64,000 nucleotides of DNA from Opitutia bacterium (lineage in GTDB: Bacteria > Verrucomicrobiota > Verrucomicrobiia > Opitutales > T3Sed10-336), in assembly GCA_003558065.1 (NCBI GenBank), contig PWMU01000026.1, positions 21,031 through 85,030 on the forward strand. The letters are read 5' to 3'. Shown here piece after piece: positions 37,381 to 45,411 of this stretch. A program made the translations under genes and the position numbers. How positions within the stretch are numbered: the first letter of the stretch is position 1; each line of letters begins with the position of its first letter. The notes beneath the pieces were generated by a model. The model was not told where the DNA came from, did not search any database, and worked only from the letters and a program-made list of their open reading frames with translations.

Positions 37381-38369
37381 AGTTTCCCGTGAAAGTTCGA
37401 TCCCTGGATGGAATTGACCTTGAAGGCCGGCCGCTTCACCTCGCGATTGGAATGTTCGATGGCGTACACCTGGGGCACCAGAGCGTGATCGAGGCGGCGG
37501 TCCAGTCGGCACGGCGCGAGACCGGTATCGCCGGCGTTCTCACTTTCCAACCCCATCCCAGCGTCCTGTTCCGTCCCGAAAATCCGACCCGGCTCATCAT
37601 GAACGCCGCCTGCAAGGCACGGCTTTTTCACGCGCTGGGAGCCGATATCGTGATCGAGCAGCGCTTCGATCCGGCCTTTGCTTCGATTTCTCCGGAGGAA
37701 TTCATTCCCTATCTCGTCGAGCGCCTGCCGACATTGAAATCGATTTATGTAGGCGAGAACTGGCGGTTCGGAAAGGGGCGCGCGGGCGATGTCTCCCTGC
37801 TGGTCAAAGAGGCGCTGCGCCGCTCTATCAACGTGGTGAGTATTCCCCGCCTTTACTGCAACGGCAAGGCGATCAGCAGCAGTCGCATCCGCGAGTGCCT
37901 GGCTTGCGGGCATCTTGAGGAAGCGAATTCATTGCTTGGATACAGCTATTTCAGCGAAGGCCAGGTGCGCGAGGGCCGGCAGTTGGGCAGGAAGTTGGGC
38001 TTTCCGACTCTCAACCTTGAATGGGCGGGCGATCTGCGGCCGCGTTTCGGCGTTTATGCGGTGCGCATTGCCGCCGCCGATGCCGTGGAGGCCCACGGTA
38101 TTCCGGCATCGGGCTTGTCATGCCCGAGGGTTCCCGCAGTGGCGAATTTCGGTATCCGGCCGACCGTGACGAACGAGAGTGAGGCCGAACCTGTTCTGGA
38201 AGTGCATCTGCTCGGGGACTCCTGCCCTTTCGGCCCGGGCGACCGGGTGTTTGTCGAATGGCTCTCTTTTCTGCGCCCCGAAAATAAATTTGAGAGCACC
38301 GATGCCCTCAAGCGACAAATCGCTCGGGATTGCGAGGACGCCCGTCGCTGTCTCAATGAAGGAGATTGA
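37377..38369 (+). CDS. ribF: Bifunctional riboflavin kinase / FAD synthetase RibF
   Basis: Makes FMN and then FAD from riboflavin, 330 residues. The adenylyltransferase domain opens with LAIGMFDGVHLGHQSVI (nucleotidyl-transfer HxGH) and includes VLTFQPHPS and the ISSSRIR motif (KAISSSRIRECL). The riboflavin kinase domain has GRQLGRKLGFPTLNLEW and AVANFGIRPTV, then FVEWLSFLRPENKF. The ATG overlaps the truB stop (ATGA). It ends the nusA operon; no clear terminator follows before the convergent response regulator at 38409. Confidence 0.95.
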   Translation: MKFPVKVRSLDGIDLEGRPLHLAIGMFDGVHLGHQSVIEAAVQSARRETGIAGVLTFQPHPSVLFRPENPTRLIMNAACKARLFHALGADIVIEQRFDPAFASISPEEFIPYLVERLPTLKSIYVGENWRFGKGRAGDVSLLVKEALRRSINVVSIPRLYCNGKAISSSRIRECLACGHLEEANSLLGYSYFSEGQVREGRQLGRKLGFPTLNLEWAGDLRPRFGVYAVRIAAADAVEAHGIPASGLSCPRVPAVANFGIRPTVTNESEAEPVLEVHLLGDSCPFGPGDRVFVEWLSFLRPENKFESTDALKRQIARDCEDARRCLNEGD

Positions 38370-38408
38370 ACTGGCGGGGCCGGGACGGCCGCGTTGACAA
38401 AACGGCTC

Positions 38409-38906
38409 CTACACCGGTCCCTTGACCTTCTGGTGCACCGGCCTGAGATTGAATGATTCCCGGTGGCTTAACTCTGACTCTGAAGCAACCGGACTCTGCT
38501 CCTGGCTCGCCCGCTCAATCAGGCTTTCCACCCTCTGGGAAAATGTCCCGAAAGCAAAAGGCTTTCTGAGGAAATCCGACCGTTCGTCCAGCCCCCGCTC
38601 GATACTTCCCATCGAAGGCGAGTAACCGGAAATGAAAAGGATGGGCAACTGCGAGTCGGTGGCCCGGACATGCCGTGCCAACTCCATTCCGTCCATTCCG
38701 GGCATCCGAATGTCCGTGATCATCACCTCGAAGCGGGCGTGCCCTTCGCGTTCAAGGACCTCAAGGGCTTCATAGCCGTTCTGCGCAACAGTGGCTTCAA
38801 ATCCCATCTGCTTGAGCAACACGCAAAGCAGCCCCCGCAGGGCCGCGTCATCATCGACCAGCAACGCGTGTCTTGGGTGGCCGGTATCTCCGTCGTACGT
38901 CCTCAT
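38409..38906 (-). CDS. Response regulator receiver-domain protein (CheY-like)
   Basis: Single receiver domain of 165 residues. The acidic pocket is ALLVDDDAALRGLL, the phospho-acceptor Asp lies in MITDIRMPGMDGMEL, the switch Ser in LFISGYSP and the conserved Lys in DFLRKPF. A C-terminal tail of about 40 residues (Ser/Glu-rich) has no DNA-binding fold. The wording DIRMPGMDG and SGYS is common in the receivers of hybrid kinases and orphan regulators. No histidine kinase lies nearby. It follows waaA by 100 bp on the same strand. Confidence 0.9.
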   Translation of the reverse strand: MRTYDGDTGHPRHALLVDDDAALRGLLCVLLKQMGFEATVAQNGYEALEVLEREGHARFEVMITDIRMPGMDGMELARHVRATDSQLPILFISGYSPSMGSIERGLDERSDFLRKPFAFGTFSQRVESLIERASQEQSPVASESELSHRESFNLRPVHQKVKGPV

Positions 38907-38943
38907 TCTCTAACGAGGTTATCATTTTTTACGAGCGGAAACA

Positions 38944-38960
38944 ATAGGGGGCGGCCCTAT
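38944..38960 (-). terminator. Possible terminator after waaA
   Basis: ATAGGG and CCCTAT form a 6-bp stem with a 5-nt loop (38944-38960), about 45 nt after the waaA stop on the minus strand. On that strand TGTTT follows the stem, so a weak intrinsic terminator is possible. Confidence 0.4.
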
Positions 38961-39006
38961 CCGGACGTAAGAGAAACACGTCTTCAGGGTGTGGGGTCTA
39001 CACGTA

Positions 39007-40332
39007 TTAGTCCGGATTTTTCAATACTTCGCGGATCGCCTCGAGGGTCTTTCCGACCGCACCCCGGTTGGCGGCGTGCCAGTTGCGCGCGTTTGCGGCG
39101 ATCTCGCGCCGCCGGTCCGGGTCCTTCAGCAAGCGCAACGCCTGTTCGGCGAGATCGACGTCGTCGCCGACCACCACCGCGGCGTCGGAATCGACCAATT
39201 GGCGGGCGAGGGTGCGGAAATTCGTCATGTAGGGGCCGTAGAGCAATGCCTTGCCGAAGGCGGCTGCCTCGATCGGGGTCTGTCCTCCATCTCGTTGATG
39301 CCGCGGGGACAGGGACTTTCCGATGAACGCGACGTCCGCGAGTTGAGTGAACAGCAGAAGTTCTCCCGTGGTGTCGGCGACGGCGACCTCAACCGGCTGT
39401 TCCGCCGGGCCGGCCGTCCGGAAATGGGAGCGATAGGAGAACTCCCCGAGCGTTTTCCGGATTTCCTCGCGGCGTTCCATGTGGCGGGGAACGATGAGAA
39501 GCTGGCACTCGAAACCGGCTTCATGCGCTTTCTGAAGGAGCCGTAGCAGCGCCGCTTCTTCTCCCGGCCAGGTGGAGGAGCCCAGAATCAGGGGCGGAAA
39601 CGTCTCCTCTCTCCCAGGACCGGTGGTGTACAAGCCGATTTCCCGGCGCAATTGGCGGATTTGTTCGTCGTTCAGGACGGGCTCCAGGTTGACGTCGAGC
39701 TTGATGTTTCCGGAGGTTTCGACCTTCGACGGCTCTGCGCCGAGCTCGATGAATCGATCGGCGTCGGCATCGGAGGCGGCCAGGACGCGAGTGAATTTCC
39801 CAAGAAGCCGTGCCGTGAGGAAGGAAAGGGCCGAGAGGCGTCCGAACGAGCGGTCGGAAACGCGGGCGTTGATCAGGATGAACGGGACACCGCGCGAAGC
39901 CGCCTGGTGAAGGTGTTCGGGCCACAGCTCCGATTCCATCAGGAGGCAGAGGTCCGGCCGGACACGATTCCAGGCCCGCCGGCTGAAGGGCCAGAAATCC
40001 AGGGGAAAATAGGCCAGGCCGACGAGCCGGTTGCGGTAGCGTTCCCGCGCCAGCGCATACCCGGTGCTGGTGGTGGTGGTGAGAAAAACCTCCGTTCCGG
40101 GATCTTTGTTCAATTCTTTAAGAAGGGGAGCGGCGGCGAACACTTCCCCCACGCTGACCGCCTGCAGCCAGACACGGCGTACGCCCTCTTTCTTCGGGGG
40201 CAGATCCTGAAGAGCTCCGAAACGCGTACCGAAGCCTTCCCGGTAACCTCCCCGCCGCTTCATGCGCAGCGCGTAACGCGGAAGCAGGATCGCCAGCAGG
40301 GGAAGGAAGAGAATGCGGTAGGCCCATATCAT
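39007..40332 (-). CDS. waaA: 3-deoxy-D-manno-octulosonic acid (Kdo) transferase WaaA
   Basis: Inner-membrane glycosyltransferase that attaches Kdo to lipid A precursor, evidence for LPS. The protein (441 residues) starts with an anchor helix (MIWAYRILFLPLLAILLPRYA). GT30 motifs follow: WLQAVSVGEVFAAAPLL (catalytic Glu), FLTTTTSTGYALA, ESELWPEHLHQA, FILINARVSDRSF and VETSGNIKLDV. The C-terminal half has SPRHQRDGGQTPIEAAAFGKALLYGPYMTNF. It lies 94 bp after the HIT protein gene on the same strand. The start ATG 40332 has no strong ribosome-binding site. Confidence 0.94.
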   Translation of the reverse strand: MIWAYRILFLPLLAILLPRYALRMKRRGGYREGFGTRFGALQDLPPKKEGVRRVWLQAVSVGEVFAAAPLLKELNKDPGTEVFLTTTTSTGYALARERYRNRLVGLAYFPLDFWPFSRRAWNRVRPDLCLLMESELWPEHLHQAASRGVPFILINARVSDRSFGRLSALSFLTARLLGKFTRVLAASDADADRFIELGAEPSKVETSGNIKLDVNLEPVLNDEQIRQLRREIGLYTTGPGREETFPPLILGSSTWPGEEAALLRLLQKAHEAGFECQLLIVPRHMERREEIRKTLGEFSYRSHFRTAGPAEQPVEVAVADTTGELLLFTQLADVAFIGKSLSPRHQRDGGQTPIEAAAFGKALLYGPYMTNFRTLARQLVDSDAAVVVGDDVDLAEQALRLLKDPDRRREIAANARNWHAANRGAVGKTLEAIREVLKNPD

Positions 40333-40426
40333 GATAACAGGAGTACGGTAATGACAATCGCGGCCGGGCTTAAAGCCTGTTTTCGAGGGAAATCGGGACT
40401 CCGCTGTTCGAGTGTTCAGCTCCGCT

Positions 40427-40771
40427 TCAGCCCGGCGGCCACGACAGCCGACGGCCGGCCAGCATGTGGATATGCAGGTGGGGAATGTCTTCGCCGGCGT
40501 TCTTCCCGTTGTTGACCACGAGACGAAAGCCGTCGGCGAGCTGCAGTTTGTTTGCCAGTTCTCCTGCCGTCAGAAACAGGTGGCCGAGGAGGTCCCGGTC
40601 GTCGGCCGAAGCCTCGCCCATCCTGGGAATGGGCTTCTTCGGAATGATCAGCAGGTGGACCGGCGCCTGGGGGTTGATGTCGTGAATGGCGATACAGCGA
40701 TCATCTTCATGCTCGATCCGGGACGGGATTTCCCGGTCGATGATTTTGCTGAAAAGGGTCTTCTCGTTCAT
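40427..40771 (-). CDS. HIT-family nucleotide-binding protein
   Basis: Histidine-triad protein of 114 residues, the standard bacterial HinT length. Diagnostic motifs are LFSKIIDREIPSRI, DINPQAPVHLLIIPKKPI and the triad GEDIPHLHIHML. HinT-type proteins hydrolyse AMP-lysine and nucleoside phosphoramidates. ATG 40771 was chosen as the family begins MNEKTLFSKI; an upstream start at 40807 is less likely. It is upstream of waaA on the same strand with 94 bp between them. Confidence 0.93.
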   Translation of the reverse strand: MNEKTLFSKIIDREIPSRIEHEDDRCIAIHDINPQAPVHLLIIPKKPIPRMGEASADDRDLLGHLFLTAGELANKLQLADGFRLVVNNGKNAGEDIPHLHIHMLAGRRLSWPPG

Positions 40772-40971
40772 GCGGGAGATACTAAAGTTGAATGGGGGAA
40801 CGGGCAAGCACCGGATAGGATCCGGGGTCAGCCCGCGTGCCTCATTCGATTAACTCAACGATTATGAATGATTTGTAACTGTTCAGTGCAGGTGAAATAA
40901 AGTTTGCCAATCAACGGGGATTTCCCTTTTCGTAATGCAGGCTACAAATTTGAACGTATAGACCGTATTTT

Positions 40972-42234
40972 ATGGCAGAGTTAACAGGAAATTGCTTGGT
41001 CGCCCAGTCCGGGGGGCCTACCTGCGTGATTAATTCGAGCCTCGCCGGGGCCGTCTCGGAAGCGCTCAATTATGAGTGCATCGAGGAAATCTACGGAGGG
41101 TTGAGCGGGGTTTTGGGAATCCTCAACGAGGAGTTCGTGGATCTTGCCGCCGAATCCCAGCAGACAATTCGCGGTTTGCGTTACACGCCGGGCGCGGCCC
41201 TGGGGACCTGCCGCTACAAGTTGAAGAAGCAACAGGATTTTGACCGGATTCTTCAGGTTTTTGAAGCGCACAATATCCGCTACTTCTTTTACGCGGGCGG
41301 CAACGACTCCCAGGATTCGGCGGATAAGATTTCGAAACTGGCCGACCAGCGCGGCTACGATCTGCGCGTGATCGGGATTCCCAAGACGATCGACAACGAC
41401 CTGGTGCACACCGACCACTGTCCGGGATACGGAAGCGTGATCAAGCACATCTGCACCACCGTTCGAGAGACGGCCTGCGACAACGCGGCGATGGGGCAGG
41501 GGGATTTTGTGTCCATCCTTGAAGTGATGGGGCGCAGTTCCGGCTGGATCGCCGCCGGCGCGGCCCTGGCCAAGGGGAGGGACCAGCCGCACGATCCGCC
41601 CCACCTGATCTACCTGCCCGAAGTGGCGTTCTCGCCGGAAAAATTCGTCGAAGACGTGCAGCGGGTGCTGCGGAGGGAGAAGTATTGCCTGATCGTGGTC
41701 GGCGAAGGCCTCGTCGATAAGGACGGGAACTACGTTTCGACCACGTCCGCCGGGACGGACAGCTTCGGGCACGCTGCGTTGGGCGGCGCCGGCGATTACC
41801 TGAGGAATCTTCTCGAAGAGAACGTTTCGGGGATAAAAGCGCGTGCCGCCAGGCTCGGTTATATCCAGCGCGCCGCCGCCAGCCATCTTTCCAAGACCGA
41901 CAGCGACGAGGCTTTTCTCGTCGGCCAGGCCGCCGTTCGCGCGGCCATCAACGGCGAGACCGATAAAATGGTCACCCTGCTCCGCGGCGATTCGGAACAG
42001 TACACCTGCGAAACCGGTTTGGCACCGCTGGCCGAGGTGGCCAACGGGGTCAAGGAACTGCCCAGGGACTGGGTGCATGAGGATGGGGTGAGTATGAACC
42101 ACCAGTTCTATAAATACGCCCTGCCCCTGATTCAGGGCGAGGTCCCTATCCCCTATGAAAACGGGCTGCCCCAGTTCGTTAAGCTCAAGAAGGAACGAGT
42201 GAAGAAGCGCTTGGAAGCGTATTCGGTCGAGTAG
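40972..42234 (+). CDS. pfp: Diphosphate-dependent fructose-6-phosphate 1-phosphotransferase (PFP)
   Basis: Reversible PPi-linked phosphofructokinase, 420 residues. The N-terminus GNCLVAQSGGPTCVINSSLAG is typical of PPi-PFKs. YAGGNDSQDSADKI (109-113 GGNDS) replaces the ATP-type GGDGS. IPKTIDNDL (137-143) carries the catalytic TID with the Lys associated with PPi use. VMGRSSGWIAAGAAL and VGEGLVDKDGN follow. Use of PPi is typical of PVC bacteria and anaerobes. ATG 40972 has no Shine-Dalgarno; the upstream 60 bp are AT-rich. It is convergent with ubiE across a palindrome-rich gap. Confidence 0.93.
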   Translation: MAELTGNCLVAQSGGPTCVINSSLAGAVSEALNYECIEEIYGGLSGVLGILNEEFVDLAAESQQTIRGLRYTPGAALGTCRYKLKKQQDFDRILQVFEAHNIRYFFYAGGNDSQDSADKISKLADQRGYDLRVIGIPKTIDNDLVHTDHCPGYGSVIKHICTTVRETACDNAAMGQGDFVSILEVMGRSSGWIAAGAALAKGRDQPHDPPHLIYLPEVAFSPEKFVEDVQRVLRREKYCLIVVGEGLVDKDGNYVSTTSAGTDSFGHAALGGAGDYLRNLLEENVSGIKARAARLGYIQRAAASHLSKTDSDEAFLVGQAAVRAAINGETDKMVTLLRGDSEQYTCETGLAPLAEVANGVKELPRDWVHEDGVSMNHQFYKYALPLIQGEVPIPYENGLPQFVKLKKERVKKRLEAYSVE

Positions 42235-42452
42235 TGCAGGTGGCCGCTTCCCGCCGGCCTGTCGGCCGGTGATGAAGTCGTATTCCGCCTCCCCGGATTA
42301 ACCGGTCCGGTTGAAGGACTTGCGGGTGAGCGACTCGCAGCGCGGGCGCAGTCCTACTGAAGTCGATGATTTCATCAAATTGATGAGTCACTCATCGCGT
42401 CTTCTCCGTCGATCTCGAGCTATCCCGCGGCCGCGGGAGCGTCGACGCTCCG
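42235..42452. repeat. Palindrome-dense convergent intergenic region
   Basis: The gap between the pfp and ubiE stop codons holds at least seven short perfect palindromes or hairpins: 42254-42269 (6-bp stem), 42300-42312, 42365-42376, 42373-42385, 42382-42396, 42424-42437 and 42437-42450. The three central ones overlap and are built from alternating GATGA and TCATC. The last one begins 2 nt from the ubiE stop. They could terminate both convergent transcripts; none has a good U tract. Confidence 0.55.
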
Positions 42453-43190
42453 TCACGCCAGCGCCTCGTGCAGGGTGACGATGCTTCCGGTCATGGAGCG
42501 GGCGCGTACCTCGCGAAATCCGGCGGATTCGATTTCCGCGGTGATTCGCGCCGCCGGAGGAAAGCCTTCAATGGAGGTGTTGAGGTAGCGGTATGCGGCT
42601 ACGTCGCCGCTGATCCAGCCGGCCAGGCACGGCAGGACATGCCGGAGGTAGGGAAAATAGAAAGGCCGGATCCAGCGGGCGGGCTGGGTGAACTCCAGTA
42701 CGAACAGGCGGCCGGTGTCCGGTTTGAGGCAACGGCGCATTTCTCGAAGTCCCTTTGCCCGGTTGGCCAGGTTGCGCAGACCGAATGAGATCGTTACGGC
42801 GTCGGCTGAACCGTCGTCCAGAGGCAACTCCAGGATGTCGCCGAAGGCGAAGTTCAAATTCGGACAGGAGGCGCGGCGCTGTTTTTTCTTTTCGGCTTCC
42901 TCGAGCATCGGCCGGCAGAAGTCGAGTCCGACGATCTCGACTTCATCGGTCAGAGCCCGGCGGAGCGCGAAGGCGACATCGCCGCTGCCGGTGGCGAGGT
43001 CCACCACCCGCGACGGATTCGAGGCCGTGACGGCGCGAACGAGATTCCGGCGCCACCAGACGTCGATGCCGCCGGTGAGGAGGTGATTCACCAGGTCGTA
43101 GCGTCCGGCGATTCGGCCGAACATACCGCTCACCGCCGCCGGATCCGGACCGGCGGTGGATGGGTGATGCGTGCGGGGGTCTTCGCTCAT
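42453..43190 (-). CDS. ubiE: UbiE/MenG-type demethylmenaquinone methyltransferase
   Basis: SAM-dependent C-methyltransferase of quinone biosynthesis, 245 residues. The N-terminus AVSGMFGRIAGRYDLVNHLLTGGIDVWWRR is diagnostic. Motif I is VVDLATGSGDVAFAL (SAM binding), followed by VGLDFCRPMLEEA, FGDILELPLDDGSADAVTISFGLRN and LKPDTGRLFVLEF. With no other ubiquinone gene nearby, it probably acts on demethylmenaquinone. The gene is expressed alone on the minus strand. The stop codon borders a 14-bp palindrome. Confidence 0.92.
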   Translation of the reverse strand: MSEDPRTHHPSTAGPDPAAVSGMFGRIAGRYDLVNHLLTGGIDVWWRRNLVRAVTASNPSRVVDLATGSGDVAFALRRALTDEVEIVGLDFCRPMLEEAEKKKQRRASCPNLNFAFGDILELPLDDGSADAVTISFGLRNLANRAKGLREMRRCLKPDTGRLFVLEFTQPARWIRPFYFPYLRHVLPCLAGWISGDVAAYRYLNTSIEGFPPAARITAEIESAGFREVRARSMTGSIVTLHEALA

Positions 43191-43355
43191 GAGGGGGGCC
43201 GGGTTTCAGGTTTCTGACGCGGGTTCCCCCTCCGCCAACCCGCATGAAAAGGGGAGTGTCACAGGGAAAACCATTCCGCATCCGCAACGGGATGTTTCCC
43301 CCGCAAGGTTACCGAAAAGCCGCTTCATCACCGAAATCTCGACTGTGCCGCGCGC

Positions 43356-44966
43356 TCATTCCTCCCCGCGGGTAATCCTTCCAGCTGAATGGTGGTAGCT
43401 CTGCAGCACCCATTGGGACAATTCCCGGTCCGGGTTTTTCGCCGTGTTGGCGCTGATGTTGAAACGGGTCTGGCCGGTGTTGCGGGCGATCAGTTTGAGA
43501 CCGTGCTGGAAATCGCGAAACCGGCTTTCGCAAAGGGCGCGCATGGTCTTTTCGGTCTGGAGGCTTTCTTCGACCAACTGGCTGACCGCGTCCTCCTCGA
43601 ACACCAGCTCCATGCCGTGCTCCTTGTAAAAGCGGTCGGCAAAGCGGTCGATCTCTTCACGAAGAAGTTGCTGCTGGGAGGATTGGTTATCCTGGAGGAG
43701 CGCCTTGAGGGTGCCCTCCGGGTCACTGACCGTTTGCGCGTCAACGACGATCTTCTTGATCGACGTGGACGGCAGTTCGTACTTGAAGCTCCGGAAAATC
43801 TTTTCGAGCACGGTCATGAGTCCCCGTGCCCCCGTCTTTTCGCTGTCGGCCCGCGCGGCGATCTCGGCAATCGCGTTCGGCGCGATCTCGCATTCAATTC
43901 CGAAGCCGCGAAAATCGGTCTTATACTGTTCGAGTATGCTGCCTTCCGACTGGGCCAGGATCTCTTCGAGATCACTGGCGGTGAGCGGTGAACAGGCGAT
44001 GCGGATGGGAAGCCGGCCGACGAATTCGGGCTCGAAGCCGAAATCGATGAAATCCGAGGTTTCCGCCCGCGCGAGGTACTCGGTGGCGGTCTTTTCCGAG
44101 GAACCGCCCGGTTGGGCGAAACCGATCTGGCTGCTCTCGATGCGCTTCTTGATGTTCTCTCCCAATGTGCCGAAGGCCCCGCTGACAATAAACAGGATGT
44201 GACGCGTGTTGATCGTGCGTTTGCCGGCTTCGCCGCCCCGTTGCATCTCCATCATGGCCTGCATTTGACCCATGATGTCGGTCTGGCTGTTGCGGTTGAC
44301 TTCGCTCTCCTCCATCAACTTCAGCAGGTTGATCTGCACGCCCCGCCCGGAAACGTCCCGGGCGCCCTGCTTCCCCTGGGCGGCAATCTTGTCGACTTCG
44401 TCAATGTAAATGATCCCGTATTCGGCCAGATCCACATTGCCGTCGGCAGCCTTGACCAGATCGCGGACCAGGTCTTCCACGTCGTGACCGACATAGCCGG
44501 TTTCGGAAAACTTCGTGGCGTCCGCCTTCACGAAGGGCACCCCGATGAGTTTGGCGATGCAGCGCATGAGGTAGGTCTTGCCGACTCCCGTGGGGCCGAG
44601 CAGCAGAATGTTCTGCTTGGCGTACTCCTTGGCGGCCAGGTCCGGCTTCTCCAGGCACTGGCGGACATGGTTGTAGTGGTCGCAGATGGCGACCGAGAGG
44701 ACCTTCTTCGCGTCGTTCTGTTGAATGACAAATCGGTCGAGGTAGTCCTTGATTTCCCGGGGTTTAAGATTAAAGTCCCGGATGCGCTGGAGGATTTCAC
44801 GCTGTTTTTCCGAGGTCTTTTCCTGGGGCTCGGTTCCGGCGGAAGCCCCGGCTCCCGGGCCGGGAGGGGGCTGGCTGAAGAACGAACTCGTCCCCTGATT
44901 CCTCAGCATTTCCTGAAACTGTTTCTGCATTTCCTCGAAAGGATTCTTGTCGTCTTTGTCGCTCAT
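43356..44966 (-). CDS. ClpX-like AAA+ unfoldase without zinc-binding domain and with extra C-terminal module
   Basis: AAA+ ATPase related to ClpX, 536 residues. The N-terminal Cys4 zinc domain of true ClpX is absent; residues 1-60 are Gln/Gly/Pro-rich. Core motifs are PREIKDYLDRFVIQQNDAKKV, Walker A GPTGVGKT (124-131), pore loop ETGYVGHDVEDLV, Walker B IIYIDEVDKIAAQ (185-190) and the sensor region FEPEFVGRLP. An IGF tripeptide at 281-283 matches the ClpP-docking loop. The small domain (355-400, ending KTGARGLMTVLEKI) seems to be repeated in degenerate form at 449-501. It is probably a paralogue of ClpX with altered substrates. It is divergent from the HU-like gene. Confidence 0.85.
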   Translation of the reverse strand: MSDKDDKNPFEEMQKQFQEMLRNQGTSSFFSQPPPGPGAGASAGTEPQEKTSEKQREILQRIRDFNLKPREIKDYLDRFVIQQNDAKKVLSVAICDHYNHVRQCLEKPDLAAKEYAKQNILLLGPTGVGKTYLMRCIAKLIGVPFVKADATKFSETGYVGHDVEDLVRDLVKAADGNVDLAEYGIIYIDEVDKIAAQGKQGARDVSGRGVQINLLKLMEESEVNRNSQTDIMGQMQAMMEMQRGGEAGKRTINTRHILFIVSGAFGTLGENIKKRIESSQIGFAQPGGSSEKTATEYLARAETSDFIDFGFEPEFVGRLPIRIACSPLTASDLEEILAQSEGSILEQYKTDFRGFGIECEIAPNAIAEIAARADSEKTGARGLMTVLEKIFRSFKYELPSTSIKKIVVDAQTVSDPEGTLKALLQDNQSSQQQLLREEIDRFADRFYKEHGMELVFEEDAVSQLVEESLQTEKTMRALCESRFRDFQHGLKLIARNTGQTRFNISANTAKNPDRELSQWVLQSYHHSAGRITRGEE

Positions 44967-45084
44967 AAACGGTTCTTACATAAAGTTGGATTGATGTTGA
45001 CGCAATCTCTAGAACATGAGAGATTTATCTACAGTCGCCAAAAAGTGGCTGCGAATCTGTATTTTATATCGGCGAGGAGTTAAT

Positions 45085-45399
45085 ATGGCTGAGAATCTAA
45101 CCAAACGCGATATCGTTCTCAAAATATACCAGAAAACGGGATATTCCCAGAAGGAAGTCCGGGATACGGTACAGATGACTCTGGATGCGATTGCGGAGGC
45201 ATTGAGCGAGGGAAGAAATGTCGAGTTGCGCAATTTCGGGGTTTTCGAGGTGCAGAAGCGGAAGGCCCGCGTCGGCCGGAACCCCAACAAGCCTGACAAG
45301 GACGTCATTATCCCGACCCGGGCGGTCGTCAAGTTCAAGGCCGGCAAGATCCTGAAGGCTCGGCTGAAGAATCTGGACCTCGAATTGCTCGAGCACTGA
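45085..45399 (+). CDS. HU/IHF-family DNA-binding protein
   Basis: Histone-like DNA-bending protein of 104 residues. The helical start MAENLTKRDIVLKIYQKTGYSQKEV is followed by VELRNFGVFEVQKRKARVGRNPNKPD, the beta-arm with the intercalating Pro in RNPNKPD, and then VVKFKAGKILKARL. ATG 45085 has a good GGCGAGGAG ribosome-binding site; an upstream in-frame ATG at 45016 would add an unlikely basic leader. The extended C-terminal tail and the RNP turn resemble IHF-type subunits. It precedes hisS by 12 nt and so is probably cotranscribed with it. Confidence 0.93.
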   Translation: MAENLTKRDIVLKIYQKTGYSQKEVRDTVQMTLDAIAEALSEGRNVELRNFGVFEVQKRKARVGRNPNKPDKDVIIPTRAVVKFKAGKILKARLKNLDLELLEH

Positions 45400-45411
45400 C
45401 CGTTTTCGGCA

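Noticed and set aside
42235..42452. CRISPR array
   Set aside because: The palindromes differ from each other and are not spaced as direct repeats with unique spacers.
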